From the NCBI RefSeq assembly GCF_004117055.1, contig NZ_CP026363.1, forward strand, positions 2,162,001-2,226,000: 64,000 bases of DNA, in the 5' to 3' direction. The notes below the pieces were generated by a model. The model was not told where the DNA came from. It saw nothing but the letters and a program-made list of their open reading frames with translations, and searched no databases. How positions within the stretch are numbered: the first letter of the stretch is position 1; each line of letters begins with the position of its first letter. Positions 1-8,285 of this stretch are shown piece after piece. The position numbers were made by a program, and so were the translations under genes. Origin of the DNA: Brevibacillus agri. GTDB lineage: Bacteria; Bacillota; Bacilli; Brevibacillales; Brevibacillaceae.

Positions 1-651
1 ATTGCCGACAAACCTGTTGTGTTCAGTTCCGTAACAGACCCGATCTCGGCTCAACTGGTCAGCAGTCTGGAAAAACCGGACAAAAACGTGACCGGTACGA
101 GCGACAAAGTATCCATGGAACAGCAATTGAAGCTGGTCAAAACCTTCCTGCCACAGTTGAAAAAGCTGGGCGTCATCTACACCACCTCTGAAGTGAATTC
201 GGAGGTTCAGGTAAAAGAACTGGAAGAAGCAGCGAGCAAAGAAGGCGTAGAAATCGTCAAGGCGGGCATTTCCCAGCTCTCCGAGGTGCAACTGGCAGCT
301 CAGGGACTTGCTGGAAAAGCAGACGCCATGTTCATTCCGATTGACAACACCGTCGTGTCTTCGTTTGAGGCCGTACTGGGAGCAGCGGAAGCGAACAAGA
401 TTCCTGTCTTCGCTTCTGACACCGACACCGTCAAGCGCGGCGCAGTCGCCACGTACGGAATCGATTACTACCTGATTGGCAAACAAACAGGAGAGATGGC
501 TGCCCGCGTCCTGAAAGGACAAGCGGTCGCCGACACTCCAGTCGAAATTTCAAAGCAGGCCGACCTGTACATCAATGAAACGGCTGCCGGGAAGTTTGGT
601 CTCACGATTTCTGAGGCACTCAAACAGCAGGCGAAAGAAATCATCAAGTAA
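1..651 (+). CDS. ABC importer substrate-binding protein (TrpX-like), 5' end outside window
   Basis: The frame is open from base 1 (reading IADKPVVFSSVTDP), so the start and signal peptide lie upstream. The 216 visible residues are the C-terminal two thirds of a periplasmic-binding-type protein of the ABC_sub_bind family, whose best known members are TrpX-like tryptophan/tyrosine binding proteins. Family hallmarks are VTDP, NVTGTSD, the GVIY strand, the D-N-T-VVSS segment and ATYGIDYY. The next gene is a close paralogue with the same motifs in the same order, so the two arose by tandem duplication. An intrinsic terminator follows directly, separating this copy from the permease and ATPase genes. 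The amino-acid substrate is inferred from the family. Confidence 0.85.
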   Translation: MADKPVVFSSVTDPISAQLVSSLEKPDKNVTGTSDKVSMEQQLKLVKTFLPQLKKLGVIYTTSEVNSEVQVKELEEAASKEGVEIVKAGISQLSEVQLAAQGLAGKADAMFIPIDNTVVSSFEAVLGAAEANKIPVFASDTDTVKRGAVATYGIDYYLIGKQTGEMAARVLKGQAVADTPVEISKQADLYINETAAGKFGLTISEALKQQAKEIIK

Positions 652-677
652 AAAGAGAGCGTCAAGCTCTCTTTTTA
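651..677 (+). terminator. Intrinsic terminator between the two binding-protein genes
   Basis: An 11-bp perfect stem (AAAAAGAGAGC / GCTCTCTTTTT) with loop GTCAA ends in a T-run. It starts at the stop codon of the upstream gene. It suggests the first binding protein is at least partly an independent transcript or that readthrough tunes the downstream genes. Confidence 0.75.
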
Positions 678-741
678 TTCTTTTAAAACTGTTTTATCCG
701 TGTTAAAATTAGTAAAAATTTTTCAAGGGGGTATTTATCGC

Positions 742-1794
742 ATGGTTAAACAAAAAAAGACTATCAGAAAAATTCAGAGTATTTTATTTCCTTTGCTGCT
801 TTTGTCTGTTACCGCATGTGGACAGCAAAGCGCTACTCCGGCGAACAACGGGCAGGAAACCCCTGCTGCGAATCAGCCGGCGCCTTCTGCTGAGAACAAG
901 CAGTTTACGATTGGCATTTCCCAATTCGTAGAGCACCCTGCCTTGGATGCAGCGCGTGAAGGATTTGTGGCGCAGCTTGCGAAAAACGGCTACGAAGACG
1001 GCAAGCAAGTGAAAATTGACGTGAAATCGGCGCAGGCGAGCATGGACACAGCGATTTCCATCGCGCAAAAATTCGAGGCGGACAAAGTAGACCTCGTGCT
1101 GGCGATCGCCACTCCAACCGCGCAGGCAGCAGCGCAGACGAGCAAAGAAATTCCGATTTTGTTTACGGCAGTTACTGACCCGGTCGAGGCTGGTCTGGTA
1201 AAATCAATGGAGCAGCCAGGCGCGAACGTGACAGGTACTTCCGACATGAACCCGGTCGAAGAGCAGCTCAAGCTGGTAAAGGAGCTGAAAGCGGACGCGA
1301 AGTCGGTAGGCGTCATCTACAGCTCGGGTGAAGTAAACTCCAAGGTACAGGTAGACGCAGCCAAAGCGGTTGCGGACAAGCTCGGCCTGACCATCCAGGA
1401 AGCGGCAATCACGAGCGCGACAGAAGTGAAGCAAGCGGCCGAGTCGATGGTAGGCAAAGTCGATGCGTTCTACGTGCCGACCGACAACATGGTCGTATCG
1501 TCCATCGCGGCTGTACTGGGCGTAGCGGAAGCGCAAAAAATTCCGGTGATCGCAGGCGAGGAAAACTCCGTGAAGAGCGGGGCGATTGCCACTTACGGCA
1601 TCGACTACACCAAATTGGGCGAGCAAACTGCGGACATGGCCGTGAAAATTTTGAAGGGCGAAGCGAAGCCGGCTGACATGGCGGTTGAGATGCAAGCAGA
1701 CATGAAACTCGTCTTGAACAAAAAAGCAGCGGAGAAAATGGGAGTGACCATTCCGCAATCCATGCTCGACCGCGCAGGCGAAGTGATCGAGTAA
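742..1794 (+). CDS. Lipoprotein ABC substrate-binding protein (TrpX-like)
   Basis: A 350-residue extracytoplasmic binding protein of the ABC_sub_bind (TrpX-like) family. The ATG at 742 is chosen because AAGGGGGT lies just upstream; a longer in-frame start at 700 has no such site. The N-terminus is a lipoprotein signal: positive residues, a hydrophobic stretch, then lipobox VTAC with the acylated Cys at residue 26, followed by an Ala/Pro/Gln-rich linker. The mature part carries VTDP, NVTGTSD, GVIYSSGEVNS, DNMVVSS and ATYGIDYT, the same set as the preceding paralogue. The permease starts 28 bp downstream and the ATPase after that, so this copy is the one tied to the transporter operon. Tryptophan or another aromatic amino acid is the likely ligand (family inference). 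Confidence 0.88.
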   Translation: MVKQKKTIRKIQSILFPLLLLSVTACGQQSATPANNGQETPAANQPAPSAENKQFTIGISQFVEHPALDAAREGFVAQLAKNGYEDGKQVKIDVKSAQASMDTAISIAQKFEADKVDLVLAIATPTAQAAAQTSKEIPILFTAVTDPVEAGLVKSMEQPGANVTGTSDMNPVEEQLKLVKELKADAKSVGVIYSSGEVNSKVQVDAAKAVADKLGLTIQEAAITSATEVKQAAESMVGKVDAFYVPTDNMVVSSIAAVLGVAEAQKIPVIAGEENSVKSGAIATYGIDYTKLGEQTADMAVKILKGEAKPADMAVEMQADMKLVLNKKAAEKMGVTIPQSMLDRAGEVIE

Positions 1795-1822
1795 TAAACG
1801 CAGCAACAGGAGGATTTCTTCT

Positions 1823-2755
1823 ATGAATTTGGCAATAATGGGAGCCATCGAGCAGGGCTTGCTATTTGGAATTTTAGCTCTGGGCGTGTATTTGACCTTT
1901 CGCATTCTGAACGTACCTGACTTGACGGTAGATGGCAGCTTTGCCCTGGGCGGCGCGATCGCAGCCAAGTTTATCATCGATGGAACCAACCCGTACCTGG
2001 CTACCCTCTTGGCGTTCGTCGTCGGAGGCCTGGCAGGGGCATTTACCGGCGTTTTGCATACAAAAGGGAAGGTCAACGCACTGCTGGCAGGGATTTTGAC
2101 GATGATCGCCCTTTATTCGATCAACCTGCGGATCATGGGGAAGGCAAACTTGCCTTTGCTTCGTGAAGATACGTTGTTCACCTATGTAAAAGACTTGAGC
2201 ATTCCGAATTTGACAGTAAACGGAGTCACTTTGCTGACAGGCGTGTCCGTCGTGTTTCTCGTCGGGATTTTGCTGCTCAAGCTGGTAATCGACTGGTTCC
2301 TGCACACCGATCTTGGCCTCGACCTGCGCGCGACGGGCGACAATCCGAAGATGATTCGCAGCTTCGGTGTCAACACCGATACGACGACCATTATCGGTCT
2401 GGCGCTGTCCAACGGTCTGGTAGCGGTATCTGGCGCATGGGTTGCCCAGTACCAGGGCTTTGCCGACGTCGGCATGGGGATCGGGATGATCGTGATTGGT
2501 CTTGCTTCTGTTATTGTCGGAGAAGTGCTGTTTGGCAGCTCCTCCATTTTCAGAGTCACGCTCGCCGTCATTCTCGGCTCGATCGTGTACCGTCTGGTGA
2601 TCGCATTGGCTTTGCAAGCAGGGCTGAATCCGTCGGACATGAAGCTGATTACCGCTTTGATCGTGATCGTGGCACTGACCGTCCCGACCGTTGCCAAAGG
2701 CATCTGGAGAAAGCAAGCGGTACGCACGGCAAGGGGAGGAAACGGACATGCTTAA
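1823..2755 (+). CDS. ABC importer permease (branched-chain/TrpY-like, BPD_transp_2)
   Basis: A 310-residue integral membrane protein with about eight to nine hydrophobic segments. It belongs to the LivH/RbsC-like permease class found with TrpX-type binding proteins. The N-terminus (GAIEQGLLFGILALGVYLTFRI) and the DLTVDGSFALGGA segment are typical. A GDNPKMIRSFGVN loop is present in the position where this class contacts the ATPase. A CAGGAGGA ribosome binding site lies 8-14 bases ahead of the ATG. Its end overlaps the ATPase gene by 8 bases, indicating translational coupling. It forms the membrane channel of the transporter. Confidence 0.88.
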   Translation: MNLAIMGAIEQGLLFGILALGVYLTFRILNVPDLTVDGSFALGGAIAAKFIIDGTNPYLATLLAFVVGGLAGAFTGVLHTKGKVNALLAGILTMIALYSINLRIMGKANLPLLREDTLFTYVKDLSIPNLTVNGVTLLTGVSVVFLVGILLLKLVIDWFLHTDLGLDLRATGDNPKMIRSFGVNTDTTTIIGLALSNGLVAVSGAWVAQYQGFADVGMGIGMIVIGLASVIVGEVLFGSSSIFRVTLAVILGSIVYRLVIALALQAGLNPSDMKLITALIVIVALTVPTVAKGIWRKQAVRTARGGNGHA

Positions 2756-3545
2756 AATTTCGAACGTCAACAAAGTGTTCAACGCAGGCACGGTGAACGA
2801 AAAAATCGCCCTGCGCAACGTCAACCTGCACGTCAAGCGCGGAGAGTTCATCACCGTGATCGGCAGCAACGGGGCCGGAAAATCGACAATGATGAACATG
2901 ATCTCCGGCGGGCTGTTCCCGGATAGCGGAACGATCACGATTGACGGCAAGGACGTGACGCGCCTCGGCGAGCACCAGCGCGCCGAGCTGATCGGGCGGG
3001 TGTTCCAGGACCCGATGGCGGGTACTGCGCCGAACATGACGATTGAAGAAAACCTGGCGATTGCGCTCGGCCGCGGCCGCCGCCGCACACTCGGCTTCGG
3101 GGTGAACAACCACAAGCGCGAGCTGTTCCGCGAGCAACTCAAGCAGCTTGACCAGGGGCTGGAAAACCGTTTGAAGACAAAAGTCGGATTTCTCTCCGGC
3201 GGTCAGCGCCAGGCGCTCAGCCTGTTGATGGCTACTTTTACGGAACCGAAAATTTTGCTGCTGGACGAGCATACAGCGGCGTTGGACCCGAAGCGGGCGC
3301 AGCTCATCGTGGAGCTGACCGACAAGATCGTCGCGCGCCACAAGCTGACGACGATCATGGTCACGCACAATATGGAGCAAGCGTTGAACATGGGGAACCG
3401 CCTGCTGATGCTGCACGATGGCGGCATCATTCTCGACATTCCGGACGAGAAGAAGCGGACGATGAAGCCGCAGGATTTGCTTCGCGCGTTCGAAGCAGCC
3501 CGTGGCGGCGAGAGCTTCAGCGAAGACCGCTTCCTGTTGACCTGA
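2748..3545 (+). CDS. ABC importer ATP-binding protein (TrpZ-like)
   Basis: A 265-residue cytoplasmic ATPase driving the importer encoded by the two upstream genes. Walker A is GSNGAGKST (residues 39-47), the signature is LSGGQRQ, and Walker B is ILLLDEHTAALD, with the switch His in MVTHN. The ATG at 2748 follows AAGGGGAGG and lies inside the 3' end of the permease gene (8-base overlap); the longer frame from 2691 lacks a site. Length and motif spacing match the family. It is the last gene of the operon, which ends in a terminator that also lies within the 3' end of the convergent MFS gene. Confidence 0.9.
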   Translation: MLKISNVNKVFNAGTVNEKIALRNVNLHVKRGEFITVIGSNGAGKSTMMNMISGGLFPDSGTITIDGKDVTRLGEHQRAELIGRVFQDPMAGTAPNMTIEENLAIALGRGRRRTLGFGVNNHKRELFREQLKQLDQGLENRLKTKVGFLSGGQRQALSLLMATFTEPKILLLDEHTAALDPKRAQLIVELTDKIVARHKLTTIMVTHNMEQALNMGNRLLMLHDGGIILDIPDEKKRTMKPQDLLRAFEAARGGESFSEDRFLLT

Positions 3546-3554
3546 CGCTTTTTA

Positions 3555-4784
3555 TCAGCCTTCCTGCGCATGCGGGAGGGCTTTTTCTTTGCTGCGCAAA
3601 TAGTGGTGCATCGCCCACGCTCCAATCGCCAAAATGACGGCGACAAGGGTGAACAGAAGCGCACCGCCATTGTGCAGCAAAACAAGGCTGCCGAGATACG
3701 GACCGAACGTGCGGGAAATGTCCCAATGCGTTCCGGTGATGGCAAAGTACCGTCCGCGCATGGAAGGCGGGGAAATGCGTGTGACAAAAGCCAAAAGCTG
3801 TGTCAGGCCGACGCTTTCGCCGATGACGAGCAGCACTTGCATGGCGAGCAAAAGCGGCAAGTAGTCGATGTAGGCATAGCCAAGCGAGACGAGCATGAAG
3901 CAGCCGTACGCGCCAGTAATCAGCAGGCGGGCAGGCAGATGCTGGGTCCATTTGACCAGCAGAAATTCGAACAAAATAATCAGGACGCCTTTGACGGCAA
4001 TGAGCAGCGCAAGTGCGTGCAAGTAGTCAGGCAGTGTATGTTTCAGGTGCAACTGCAAATTCGTCTCGGTTTGCGCGTAAAACAGGCTGATCGGCAGCGA
4101 CAGCGTCATGATTGCGAGTGCCGGGCGATACGCTTGCCAGCTTTCGCGCTTGCCGCTACGGGCGTTTTCTCCGGCTTGGGCAGGCAGGTCAGGCAGCGGG
4201 GTTTGCGGAATTTTCCACCAGACGGCAATCGCGTAGAGCAAGAGCGAGATAGCGGTGAGCAAAAACGCCATGGCGGGATCGTACTGGTACAAAATGACCC
4301 CGATGAGCGGGCCGATCGCCGCCCCGATGCTGCTGGACGTATTCAATAGCGCAAAGGCGCTCGCCATCTGCGCGGGCAAAATCGCGTCGGCCAGATGGGC
4401 GCGGCTTGCCGGGATGAACAGGGAGCGGCCAGCGCCATTGATGATGTACAGCACCGCGAAAGCTGCGATAGAATCCGCAAAGGCCATTCCGAGCATGGCG
4501 AAGCCTTGGATGAGCAGCGCTGCAAGCATGATCGTTTTGCGGCGAATCCGGTCCGTCAACCCGCCTGCAAACAAGGTCAGAACAATCTCGGAAAAGGGCT
4601 GCAAGCCAATCACCAGCATGGTCACGGTGACGGAGCCGCTGACGTTTTCGCTCAAGTACAGGACCAGAAACGGAGCGATCATCGTGCTGGACAGGGACGT
4701 GAGCGTTTCCCCGAACAGGCGGACCCACAGCAAGGGCGGATACGCAGCAAGAAAACGGGCAAGGGAAGCGAGTAACAGATTCAT
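3555..4784 (-). CDS. MFS transporter (12 TM efflux pump)
   Basis: A 409-residue major facilitator superfamily permease with about twelve hydrophobic segments. The loop between TM2 and TM3 reads GGLTDRIRRK, the MFS motif A, and GAGRSLFIPASRAHLAD follows in TM4-5. A proton-driven drug or sugar efflux role is usual for this DHA1/SET-like group; the substrate cannot be read from sequence. The ATG at 4784 follows GAAAGGA. It is divergent from an SgrR-like regulator with only a short shared upstream region. That repeats the layout of enterobacterial sgrR with setA and suggests the regulator controls this pump. Confidence 0.82.
   Translation of the reverse strand: MNLLLASLARFLAAYPPLLWVRLFGETLTSLSSTMIAPFLVLYLSENVSGSVTVTMLVIGLQPFSEIVLTLFAGGLTDRIRRKTIMLAALLIQGFAMLGMAFADSIAAFAVLYIINGAGRSLFIPASRAHLADAILPAQMASAFALLNTSSSIGAAIGPLIGVILYQYDPAMAFLLTAISLLLYAIAVWWKIPQTPLPDLPAQAGENARSGKRESWQAYRPALAIMTLSLPISLFYAQTETNLQLHLKHTLPDYLHALALLIAVKGVLIILFEFLLVKWTQHLPARLLITGAYGCFMLVSLGYAYIDYLPLLLAMQVLLVIGESVGLTQLLAFVTRISPPSMRGRYFAITGTHWDISRTFGPYLGSLVLLHNGGALLFTLVAVILAIGAWAMHHYLRSKEKALPHAQEG
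3558..3588 (+). terminator. Terminator of the ABC importer operon
   Basis: A GC-rich stem (GCCTTCCTGC / GCGGGAGGGC, with G-T pairs) followed by CTTTTTCTTT. It lies within the last codons of the convergent MFS gene, so the coding end and the terminator share bases. Confidence 0.6.
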
Positions 4785-4912
4785 AAGTGTGTGTCCTTTC
4801 TCCGGTTTTTTTCGGTTTGGCTTTGTTTCTTTCGAGAATTGTAAGCTGGCGCAGTCAGGAGAAAAAGCGTAGGATTAGGAGAAGCATTTTTTCATGTTTT
4901 TTGGCGAAATCG

Positions 4913-6721
4913 GTGGTGAATCTCGTGCAGCTTGTTGAACAGTACATTCGTTTATGCGCGGCCAGGCCAAAGGAAGCGTTTGGTCGGCCGCTGGACATTA
5001 CATTGGCAGAGGTCGCGGCGATCTTGTGTTGTACGTTGCGCAACGCTACGCTGACCCTGAAAAAGATGCAGGCGCGCGGCTGGCTGCTCTGGCAGCCGGG
5101 ACGAGGGAGAGGGAACCGTTCGGTGCTGACGCTCGTCCTCGACCCGGCAGACTTGCTGCTGTCTGTGGCCAAGGAGCTCGTCCAAACCGGCGAGATTCGC
5201 GCTTCGCAGGAGCTGTTGGAGCAATACGGGCAGGCTTGGCCGACTTTTGCCCAACATTTTTCCCGCTGGATGAATATCCAGTTTGGAGCGCGGATTACCC
5301 GGGAAAAGGGTAGTAGTGGCCGAGTGGATACATTGCGTCTTTTTTTCGACCGACCGTTTGCAGGGCTGGACCCGATCCACGTGTTGCTGCGCTCGCAGAC
5401 GCATTTGGTCAAGCATTTGTTCGATACGCTGGTCCGTTTCGATCCGGCAACGAAGCGGGTGGAGCCGCATCTCGCCTTTTACTGGGAGGCGGATGAGGAC
5501 GGGACGCGCTGGACGTTTTATTTGCGAAAAGGGGTGCTGTTTCATCATGGATGCACGCTGACGGCTGACGATGTGCGTTTTTCCCTGCTGCGCCTGATGC
5601 AGCAATCGTTCAAGCACCGCTGGCTTGCCCGCTCGATTGCGGCGGTGGACGTCCGCGATGACTATGTGGTGACGATCAGGCTGAAGCAGCGGGATGAGCT
5701 GTTTTTGCAAGCGCTGAGCAAAGAGCAGATGGCGATCGTTCCGCGCGATTATGCCGAGCAGATGGGAGAGCAATTCGCCCGGCTTCCGGCAGGGACAGGG
5801 CCGTTTCGGGTTGTGCGCCATGACGACTCCATGCTCGTGCTCGAAGCGTTTGCGCCGTACTTTGCCGGGCGGCCGTTTTTGGACCGGATTGAACTTTGGT
5901 GCGTCCCTGGGATGCGCCAGCCGGAGCTGACCGAGGAGAGCATGCTGGTCGTGGACAAAGCGCATCCGGCCTATGAGCTGGCAGATGCCTCCTGGAGAGA
6001 CGTCGTCCGCCAGGAGCAATGCTTTCAATACGTCAGCCTGAATGCAGCCAAAAAAGGGCCGCTCGCAGACGATGCGTTCCGCGCTTTGGTCGCCAGCATG
6101 CTATCTGGCGCAGCGCTGAGAGCGGCGCTGCAAGGCGGAAGAGAGCAGGCTGAGGTATGGGGAGAACGGATGCAGCAGGATACACGTCTGCCCGATGCCA
6201 AAGAGGCCGCGCGCTTGATTGCAGCCAGCGGCTACCGCGGGGAGAAGCTTGCCCTGTACACCTACCCAGATGCGGACCACGTGGAGGATGCCGAGTGGAT
6301 CAGGGAAAAGGCGAAGGAATACGGCATCGTCATCGAAATCCGCTACGCGTCGCCTGAAGAGCTGGCCCAACCTGCCGTGCTGCAGGCAGCCGACCTGGTC
6401 GTGGACAGCGCCAATGCGGATGAACGCACAGAGCTGTCGCTCGTTGAATTTTTGCGGGCAGAGGCGCTGAGCATTACGCACCACCTGGACGAGCGGACAA
6501 AAGCGGAGGTCGAGCAACTGATTCGCCAGATGGGGCAAACTACAACGACAGAGGAGCGGCAGGCTGTCGTGCGCGCGATCATGGACAGGCTGAAGGCCCG
6601 CCATCTGTTTGTTCCGCTGTACGCGAACCGCATCGAGATGATCGCGCACCCGCGATTGTCGGGGGTAAGCCTTGACGCATACGGCTGGATTGACTTTCGG
6701 TCCGTTTTTTTGAGAGAGTAG
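4913..6721 (+). CDS. SgrR-like transcriptional regulator (HTH plus solute-binding domain)
   Basis: About 602 residues. The N-terminal ~110 residues (from LVQLVEQYIRLC through LTLKKMQARGWLLWQPGRGRGNRS) form the SgrR_N winged helix. The remainder is an oligopeptide-binding-type SBP_bac_5 domain (RVDTLRLFFDRPFAGLDPIHV, then HLAFYWEADEDGTRWTFYLRKGV). There is no signal peptide, so this is a cytoplasmic DNA-binding protein that senses a small molecule through a captured solute-binding fold. The start is uncertain: the frame is open from 4787, but similarity begins near GTG 4913, which lacks a good ribosome site (AGGAG at 4877 is too far). It is divergent from the MFS gene, its likely target. Confidence 0.78.
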   Translation: MVNLVQLVEQYIRLCAARPKEAFGRPLDITLAEVAAILCCTLRNATLTLKKMQARGWLLWQPGRGRGNRSVLTLVLDPADLLLSVAKELVQTGEIRASQELLEQYGQAWPTFAQHFSRWMNIQFGARITREKGSSGRVDTLRLFFDRPFAGLDPIHVLLRSQTHLVKHLFDTLVRFDPATKRVEPHLAFYWEADEDGTRWTFYLRKGVLFHHGCTLTADDVRFSLLRLMQQSFKHRWLARSIAAVDVRDDYVVTIRLKQRDELFLQALSKEQMAIVPRDYAEQMGEQFARLPAGTGPFRVVRHDDSMLVLEAFAPYFAGRPFLDRIELWCVPGMRQPELTEESMLVVDKAHPAYELADASWRDVVRQEQCFQYVSLNAAKKGPLADDAFRALVASMLSGAALRAALQGGREQAEVWGERMQQDTRLPDAKEAARLIAASGYRGEKLALYTYPDADHVEDAEWIREKAKEYGIVIEIRYASPEELAQPAVLQAADLVVDSANADERTELSLVEFLRAEALSITHHLDERTKAEVEQLIRQMGQTTTTEERQAVVRAIMDRLKARHLFVPLYANRIEMIAHPRLSGVSLDAYGWIDFRSVFLRE

Positions 6722-6825
6722 CATAAATTTGTCACATAATCGTGTGAAACCGCTTTCCTCTTTCATCGTATTATTAGATGTAGATATTATCGTTTGTTAC
6801 TTAAGCTCGGAGGAGGAACCGCACG

Positions 6826-7251
6826 TTGTATACGAGAACAGAAAAGGACAAACATATTTTGTTTGCCTCCATTCGTTTGATGATTTGCGTTGGGCATGCC
6901 GACGGTTATATAGGTTCAAGAGAAGTGGATCGCATTCATGACATCGTCAATTCGGAACATTTTACCTTGAAAGAACGGCAAATTTTAATGGATGACATCG
7001 ACTATCCGAAGCGCCCGGAGACGATTGTGGAGGATCTGGTTGACATGAGCCAAAGCGAGAAGCTCGTGATGATGCGCAAGCTGTATCACATGGCTTTGAT
7101 CGACCGGAAGCTGTCGCCGTCGGAGACGAAGGAAATCGCGCGGATCGCCTGCCTGATTGGCATCTCGGAGGAGAAGCAGGCGCAGGTTGAGGAGTGGATT
7201 CGCGAAGGCATTGCCTGGCGCGACCGCTGGAAGGACATTGTCGGTGAATAG
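6826..7251 (+). CDS. TerB-like helical protein
   Basis: A 141-residue all-helical protein resembling the TerB (tellurite resistance B) fold. Two acidic helix-turn segments of the family are seen, HADGYIGSREVDRI near residue 23 and LIDRKLSPSETKEI near 90. The second is followed by a CLIGISEEKQAQVEEWI helix. TerB domains bind divalent metal at the inner membrane in stress systems, but single-gene members in Bacilli have no proven role. It starts with TTG at 6826, chosen because AGGAGG lies 9 bases ahead. No other ter gene is adjacent, and a terminator follows immediately, so it is probably monocistronic. Confidence 0.7.
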   Translation: MYTRTEKDKHILFASIRLMICVGHADGYIGSREVDRIHDIVNSEHFTLKERQILMDDIDYPKRPETIVEDLVDMSQSEKLVMMRKLYHMALIDRKLSPSETKEIARIACLIGISEEKQAQVEEWIREGIAWRDRWKDIVGE

Positions 7252-7253
7252 GC

Positions 7254-7283
7254 AAGGCCCCCGTTGTTGGGGCCTTTTTTTTC
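7254..7283 (+). terminator. Intrinsic terminator after TerB-like gene
   Basis: An 8-bp stem AAGGCCCC / GGGGCCTT with loop CGTTGTT runs into eight T residues just after the stop codon. Confidence 0.85.
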
Positions 7284-7309
7284 ATACAGATAAGTATAAG
7301 GGCAACGAA

Positions 7310-7343
7310 GGCTGCGCCAAAAGCTTGGCGCAGCCAAGTTTTC
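7310..7343 (+). terminator. Second strong hairpin with T-run upstream of surE
   Basis: A perfect 11-bp stem GGCTGCGCCAA / TTGGCGCAGCC with loop AAGC is followed by AAGTTTTCT. It lies between the TerB-like gene and surE. It may be a backup terminator or part of a dispersed post-terminator repeat (a related sequence occurs near 11400). Confidence 0.5.
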
Positions 7344-7472
7344 TAATAGGCAAAGAGGCAGCGCTCTCGACCGGAAGCTTCTGGAAGCTTGGCTTGGCAA
7401 AGCTTTCTAAAGTACAATAAAAGGAAGCCACGTGCAAGTGAAGATGGGCGCCACGATGAAGGAGGAGATCTT

Positions 7473-8285
7473 GTGTTGCGAATTTTAGTGACGAATGACG
7501 ACGGCATTGATGCTCTGGGCATCAAGCGATTGGTGGAAGCACTGCTCGTACTGGACCAAGCGGAAATCTTTGTGGTGGCTCCCGTTGAAGAAAAAAGCGG
7601 TGTCGGTCATGGGGTAACCTATCGTACCGCACTGGCACCGGAAAAACGCGACTTTTACGGTCTTCCCGTCAAAGCGTGGGCCGTGAACGGCAATCCGGCC
7701 GACTGCGTCAAGGCGGCGTACCATTTGCTGTTTGCCGCGGACGAAAAACCGGATATCGTCTTTTCCGGAATCAATGTCGGAACGAATCTGGGGCGTGACA
7801 TTTATTACTCCGGCACGTGCAGCGGGGCGCGGGAAGCGGTCATTTTGGGCGTTCCTGGCGTAGCCCTGTCCTACGATAACTGGTATGACCAGGAAAATTA
7901 CGGCGATGTCGTGCAGATGATTGAGCCGCTGGTGAAAGAGTTCAGCGAACGGGCAGTAAAAGGCGAGCTGCCCCCGGAAGTTTTCTGGAACGTCAACATC
8001 CCGCACGTTCCGTTGGCGCAGGTGAAAGGCATCGTCCCGGCCACGCTTTCGCTGCATCATTATGAAGACAAGTACAGCGAGGAAGCGGAAGGGTACTTTT
8101 TGACACGCGAGTATCCGCAAGTCATGCCGATTGCCGAGCCGTTTGACTACGACCTCGTGAAGCATGATTATATCGCCATCACGCCTGTGCACATTGATGC
8201 GACGGACCGTGCGCTGCTCGCGCAGATGGATGGCTGGCCGCTGATGCAGGCGTGGGCAAAACAGGGGGAGCAACCGGATGAGTGA
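7473..8285 (+). CDS. surE: 5'/3'-nucleotidase SurE
   Basis: A 270-residue metal-dependent nucleoside monophosphatase (survival protein SurE). The N-terminal strand reads ILVTNDDGID, whose two Asp are metal ligands. The glycine-rich block SGINVGTNLGRDIYYSGT near residue 97 supplies the metal-binding Asn and the conserved G-T-N-x-G-x-D loop. GTG 7473 is preferred (AAGGAGGAG ends 6 bases ahead); TTG 7476 is an alternative. Length fits the family. Its stop overlaps the next gene by 8 bases, so the two are translationally coupled. The role is nucleotide salvage and housekeeping in the cytoplasm. Confidence 0.93.
   Translation: MLRILVTNDDGIDALGIKRLVEALLVLDQAEIFVVAPVEEKSGVGHGVTYRTALAPEKRDFYGLPVKAWAVNGNPADCVKAAYHLLFAADEKPDIVFSGINVGTNLGRDIYYSGTCSGAREAVILGVPGVALSYDNWYDQENYGDVVQMIEPLVKEFSERAVKGELPPEVFWNVNIPHVPLAQVKGIVPATLSLHHYEDKYSEEAEGYFLTREYPQVMPIAEPFDYDLVKHDYIAITPVHIDATDRALLAQMDGWPLMQAWAKQGEQPDE

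Noticed and set aside
1204-3142. Long minus-strand frames (290 and 422 codons) across the ABC importer genes
   Set aside because: They are antisense to well-supported genes, have shadow-type composition, and lack ribosome sites.
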